Shown here piece by piece: positions 62,201 to 64,000 of a stretch of 64,000 nucleotides of DNA. Origin of the DNA: Nostoc foliaceum FACHB-393. Its GTDB lineage: Bacteria; Cyanobacteriota; Cyanobacteriia; Cyanobacteriales; Nostocaceae. A program made the position numbers and the translations under genes. Each line of letters opens with the position of its first letter. Position 1 is the first letter of the stretch. The notes under the pieces are model-generated. The model saw nothing but the letters and a program-made list of their open reading frames with translations. It had not been told where the DNA came from and searched no databases. Where the stretch lies: positions 62,001 to 126,000 of the forward strand of contig NZ_JACJTD010000005.1 of the NCBI RefSeq assembly GCF_014698505.1, in the 5' to 3' direction.

Positions 62201-64000
62201 TCGCTATCAATGGATTATCAGGTAATTGTTGCTCTGCTTTGAGTTCTAATAGAGAATACGCTAGCTGATTAGCTTTTTGGTTCAGTTCTTGATAACTCAG
62301 GCTTTGGTCTTCAAACACCACCGCAATGTTATCGGGCGTTTGTGCTGCTTGTTGTTCAAACAGAGTAACTAAAGTCTGATTTTTGGGATAATCGGTATTA
62401 GTTTTATTCCAAAGTTGCAGTTGTTGGATTTCTGCTGTTGTCATCAAGGGCAGCTTACTGACCATCTGCTGGGGATTTTCAGTGATTGCTTCCAGCAAGG
62501 CTTCAAAGTGTCCCGCCATGCGCCGAATGGTTTCTGCCTCAAATAAATCGGTGGCATATTCCCACATACAGCGTAGTTGACCATCCCTTTCGCAAAGGTC
62601 AAGTGTCAAGTCAAACTTGGCAAATGGATAATCTTGATCCAACCATTGAATATCAAGCCCTGGTAAACTAACATTTGTCCCCGCCCCTTCGGTGTTTTGC
62701 AACACGATCATCACTTGGAATAAGGGATTATGGCTCAAACTGCGCTCTGGTTGTAACTGTTCTACCAAATATTCAAAGGGAATATCTTGATGAGCATAAG
62801 CATCTAAGCAAGTTTGGCGAGTTTCTTGGAGTAACTGGCTAAATGCTTGCTCTGGCTTGATTTTGCTCCGTAATACCAATGTATTGACGAAAAAGCCAAT
62901 TAACCCTTCTGTGTGGCTGTGGGTGCGGTTAGCGATCGCAGAACCAACACATAAATCCTCTTGACGGCTGTAACGCAATAGCAAAATATTAAAAGCCGTC
63001 AACAGGGTCATAAACAAACTAACCCCGTGTTTTTGACTGACGATTTTGAGTTTCTCAGTCAATTCGCCACTCAAACAATATTCCTCGCGCCCACCTTCGT
63101 AACTTTGTTGTGCTGGACGGGGATGATCGGTAGGCAAATCTAGCAATCGGGGAGCATCGCCTAGTTGTTGTTTCCAATAATTTTTCTGATTTTCTAAAAT
63201 CTCTCCTTGTAACCAACTGCGCTGCCAAGCTGCATAATCGCTATACTGAATCGGCAACGGTGGCAAATTTGGAGCATCCCCCGCAGCAAAAGCTGAATAA
63301 GCCTGTTCCCATTCCCGCTTAAATACCCCCATTGACCAGCCATCACTAATAATGTGGTGCATATTCAAGAGCAGTACGTTTTTCTGTTCGCCCAGTTGCA
63401 GCAATTTCGCTTTGAACAGAGGGCCGGTATTTAAGTCAAAGGGTTCTTGGGCGTGGGTATCTGATAACCGTTGTACAGTTTCTGCTTGAGTTTGGGGATT
63501 AAGTGATTGTAAATCTGCGATTGCCAGTACTTCTATATCCTCTAGATTTTGGGCGACTACTTGCGGCTGTCCCTCCAAGGCTGGGAAATAGGTGCGTAAA
63601 ATGGGATGGCGATCGAGGAGATAATCAAAGCTTGCACGTAACGCTTCTATATTCAACTTGCCTTCAAGTTGCAGAGCCGTTGACATATTGTAGGTAGCCG
63701 AGGTTCCAGTGCCTTCAAGTTGGGCTAAAAACCAGAGCCTCGATTGAGCAAAGGACAGAGTTTTAGGAGCATTTTCAGGTTGTGGTGTGATGGGAGGTAA
63801 AGCAATTACTGAAGATGCTTTGTCAATTTCTATTGCCAACTCAGATAAAATGCTTTGCTCAAATACCTTGCGGACAGGCAATTCCACTCCAAAACTGTCA
63901 CGAATGCGGGTAACTAATTGGGTTGCTAACAGAGAATGTCCACCCAATTCAAAGAAGTTATCTTGGCGGCTAACGGACTTAGCTTTCAGGAGACTTTGCC
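59262..64000 (-). CDS. NRPS, partial at right edge: PCP | C-A-N-methyltransferase-PCP (AptC-like)
   Basis: The frame is open to the window edge: the bases beyond 63947 read SRQDNFFELGGHSLLATQL, a carrier domain of the preceding module, so no start codon is in the window. Then come condensation (MHHIISDGWSMG), adenylation (YTSGSTGQPKGVQLLH, LINEYGPTEAVVGCC), an N-methyltransferase inserted after the adenylation core (IWEIGCGTGMLLFKIAPHC) and a carrier (DLGGHSLLATQ). A short acidic tail (NSDEEEIEL) may dock to the TubC domain of the next protein. The adenylation code by hand alignment is D-A-T-K-V-G-E-V-G-K, asparagine-like, so an N-methylated Asn-like residue is predicted. Two modules with the second methylating match AptC of anabaenopeptin synthetases. 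Confidence 0.92.
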   Translation of the reverse strand, partial: QSLLKAKSVSRQDNFFELGGHSLLATQLVTRIRDSFGVELPVRKVFEQSILSELAIEIDKASSVIALPPITPQPENAPKTLSFAQSRLWFLAQLEGTGTSATYNMSTALQLEGKLNIEALRASFDYLLDRHPILRTYFPALEGQPQVVAQNLEDIEVLAIADLQSLNPQTQAETVQRLSDTHAQEPFDLNTGPLFKAKLLQLGEQKNVLLLNMHHIISDGWSMGVFKREWEQAYSAFAAGDAPNLPPLPIQYSDYAAWQRSWLQGEILENQKNYWKQQLGDAPRLLDLPTDHPRPAQQSYEGGREEYCLSGELTEKLKIVSQKHGVSLFMTLLTAFNILLLRYSRQEDLCVGSAIANRTHSHTEGLIGFFVNTLVLRSKIKPEQAFSQLLQETRQTCLDAYAHQDIPFEYLVEQLQPERSLSHNPLFQVMIVLQNTEGAGTNVSLPGLDIQWLDQDYPFAKFDLTLDLCERDGQLRCMWEYATDLFEAETIRRMAGHFEALLEAITENPQQMVSKLPLMTTAEIQQLQLWNKTNTDYPKNQTLVTLFEQQAAQTPDNIAVVFEDQSLSYQELNQKANQLAYSLLELKAEQQLPDNPLIAICVERSPEMVVGLFGILKAGGAYVPIDPNYPQERIHFMLEDCGARVLLTHSQLKDKLAIANKETLPHPLVETRLTASLPKVLCLDKDNFANQSTDNPSCQSQPNDLAYVIYTSGSTGQPKGVQLLHRGLTNYLHWAKDFYAVAQGQGTPVQSSLSFDATITSLYLPLICGRTTTLVREKQEIEALANIVKQNKHLSLVKITPSHLEILNQQLNADAMPNRVNAFVLGGEALHTNQIRPWLTYAPNTRLINEYGPTEAVVGCCVYEATGKIDLIGDLLIGQPIANARIYILDNQNQPLPPGIPGELCIAGAGLARGYLNRPELTAEKFIELDLFGERERVYKTGDLARWLPDGNLEYLGRIDNQVKLRGFRIELGEIEALLAKHPKIQQAVVILQREDAIAQRLLAYIVPTPTDKDFEDKSLQVEQVELWQQVFSDSYSQQQTPIDDPTLNLAGWNDSYTGKPIPQAAMREWRDTTVAQILELEPKRIWEIGCGTGMLLFKIAPHCQHYLGTDFSLEALQYIEQHLKQQSLNDKVTLKTSAANQFDAIETNAYDLVIINSVIQYFPSLDYFLQVLEGVVKAVTTQGSIFIGDVRNLQLLEAFHTAVEFYGAPDDLSIRDLRQQIKKSIDTEGELLIDPDFFIALKQRIPRITQVQIQLQRGYAQTEMSRFRYDVVLHLDQTDTPVAEPQCLDWQGEKLNLETIGRILTTQQPDLLRINNIPNARLTSEMALLEEIAQLDSTVSDLKAAIAQAKPGIEPEVFRIAGDLPYTLFIQYSSTGFANYDVVFQRNIPGQVTLPRFTQGENLRLKPWQDYANQPLQYRTNQVDPTIFAEWREFLGKTLPDYMIPSHFTVLEKLPLTPNGKVDRKALPAPNATVLSTDIELPVTSTEKLLAQLWAKLLKYAAIARHDNFFDLGGHSLLATQLCYRIRDIFKVELPLRRVFEYPTLTELANYLDTCIWINASTADMQPLNSDEEEIEL

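Noticed and set aside
63945..63947. Start codon for the right-hand NRPS gene
   Set aside because: The TTG lies inside the carrier-domain LGGHSLL motif and the frame stays open to the edge, so the gene is partial.

Overview
The window reads as chromosomal DNA of a filamentous, Nostoc-like cyanobacterium. The HIP1 octamer GCGATCGC is scattered through genes and spacers, coding density is loose with AT-rich spacers and many small palindromic repeats, and the gene families are typical of Nostocales: a CbiG-CobJ fusion, a CHASE2 Ser/Thr kinase, a GUN4-domain protein, an AAA-like protein, multi-PAS/GAF hybrid kinases and NRPS genes. This placement is inference from content; no rRNA is present.

Layout, left to right. 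1-1721 is the trailer-side part of a CRISPR array (24 repeats, no cas genes in the window). 1.9-8.2 kb holds folE, a DUF4174 gene, a GC-rich glutathione S-transferase that looks acquired, a secreted protein, and a cupin gene overlapping a 971-residue protein that joins a PlsY-like membrane domain to a PEP-synthase/rifampicin-phosphotransferase-like body. 8.6-14.8 kb holds gatA, a RodZ-like protein, a universal stress protein, a PadR regulator with its likely operator, a HAD phosphatase and glucosamine-6-phosphate deaminase. 14.8-16.1 kb is non-coding and carries hairpins, a candidate sRNA and a MITE. 16.1-20.0 kb holds cbiG-cobJ and a complete BglII-type (AGATCT) restriction-modification system: controller, endonuclease, and methyltransferase tail-to-tail. 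The endonuclease appears to start on a non-AUG codon. 20.2-26.2 kb holds an acyl-CoA synthetase, two polysaccharide glycosyltransferases and a BMP-type lipoprotein. 26.2-27.6 kb is a cobalamin-riboswitch operon (DUF1636 protein and cobK). 27.6-28.5 kb is a collapsed IS200/IS605-type tnpB element next to tRNA-Val(GAC).

28.8-47.8 kb is dominated by signalling and housekeeping accessory genes: a 2-hydroxyacid dehydrogenase, a 1591-residue hybrid kinase with an XRE regulator, a CHASE2 kinase, a large zinc metalloprotease, a COQ4 homologue, an AAA-like protein, an ABC exporter and a tandem GNAT pair of which one copy is dead. 48.5-64.0 kb, all on the minus strand, is the 3' part of an NRPS gene cluster. 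Its order is NRPS (PCP | C-A-NMT-PCP, running off the right edge), a 2-isopropylmalate-synthase-like enzyme, NRPS (C-A-PCP-TE), a second copy of that enzyme, an SbmA/McyH-type ABC transporter, and a GUN4-domain gene whose 3' end was rewritten by a second copy of the MITE.

The NRPS order matches the end of anabaenopeptin-type (apt) assembly lines. The two synthase-like enzymes are best explained as HphA-type enzymes feeding homophenylalanine or homotyrosine. The duplication of that enzyme around the thioesterase module is the most interesting biosynthetic feature. The other notable signals are the CRISPR composite spacers, the non-AUG restriction gene with apparent absence of its site in the window, and the MITE that supplies a stop codon.
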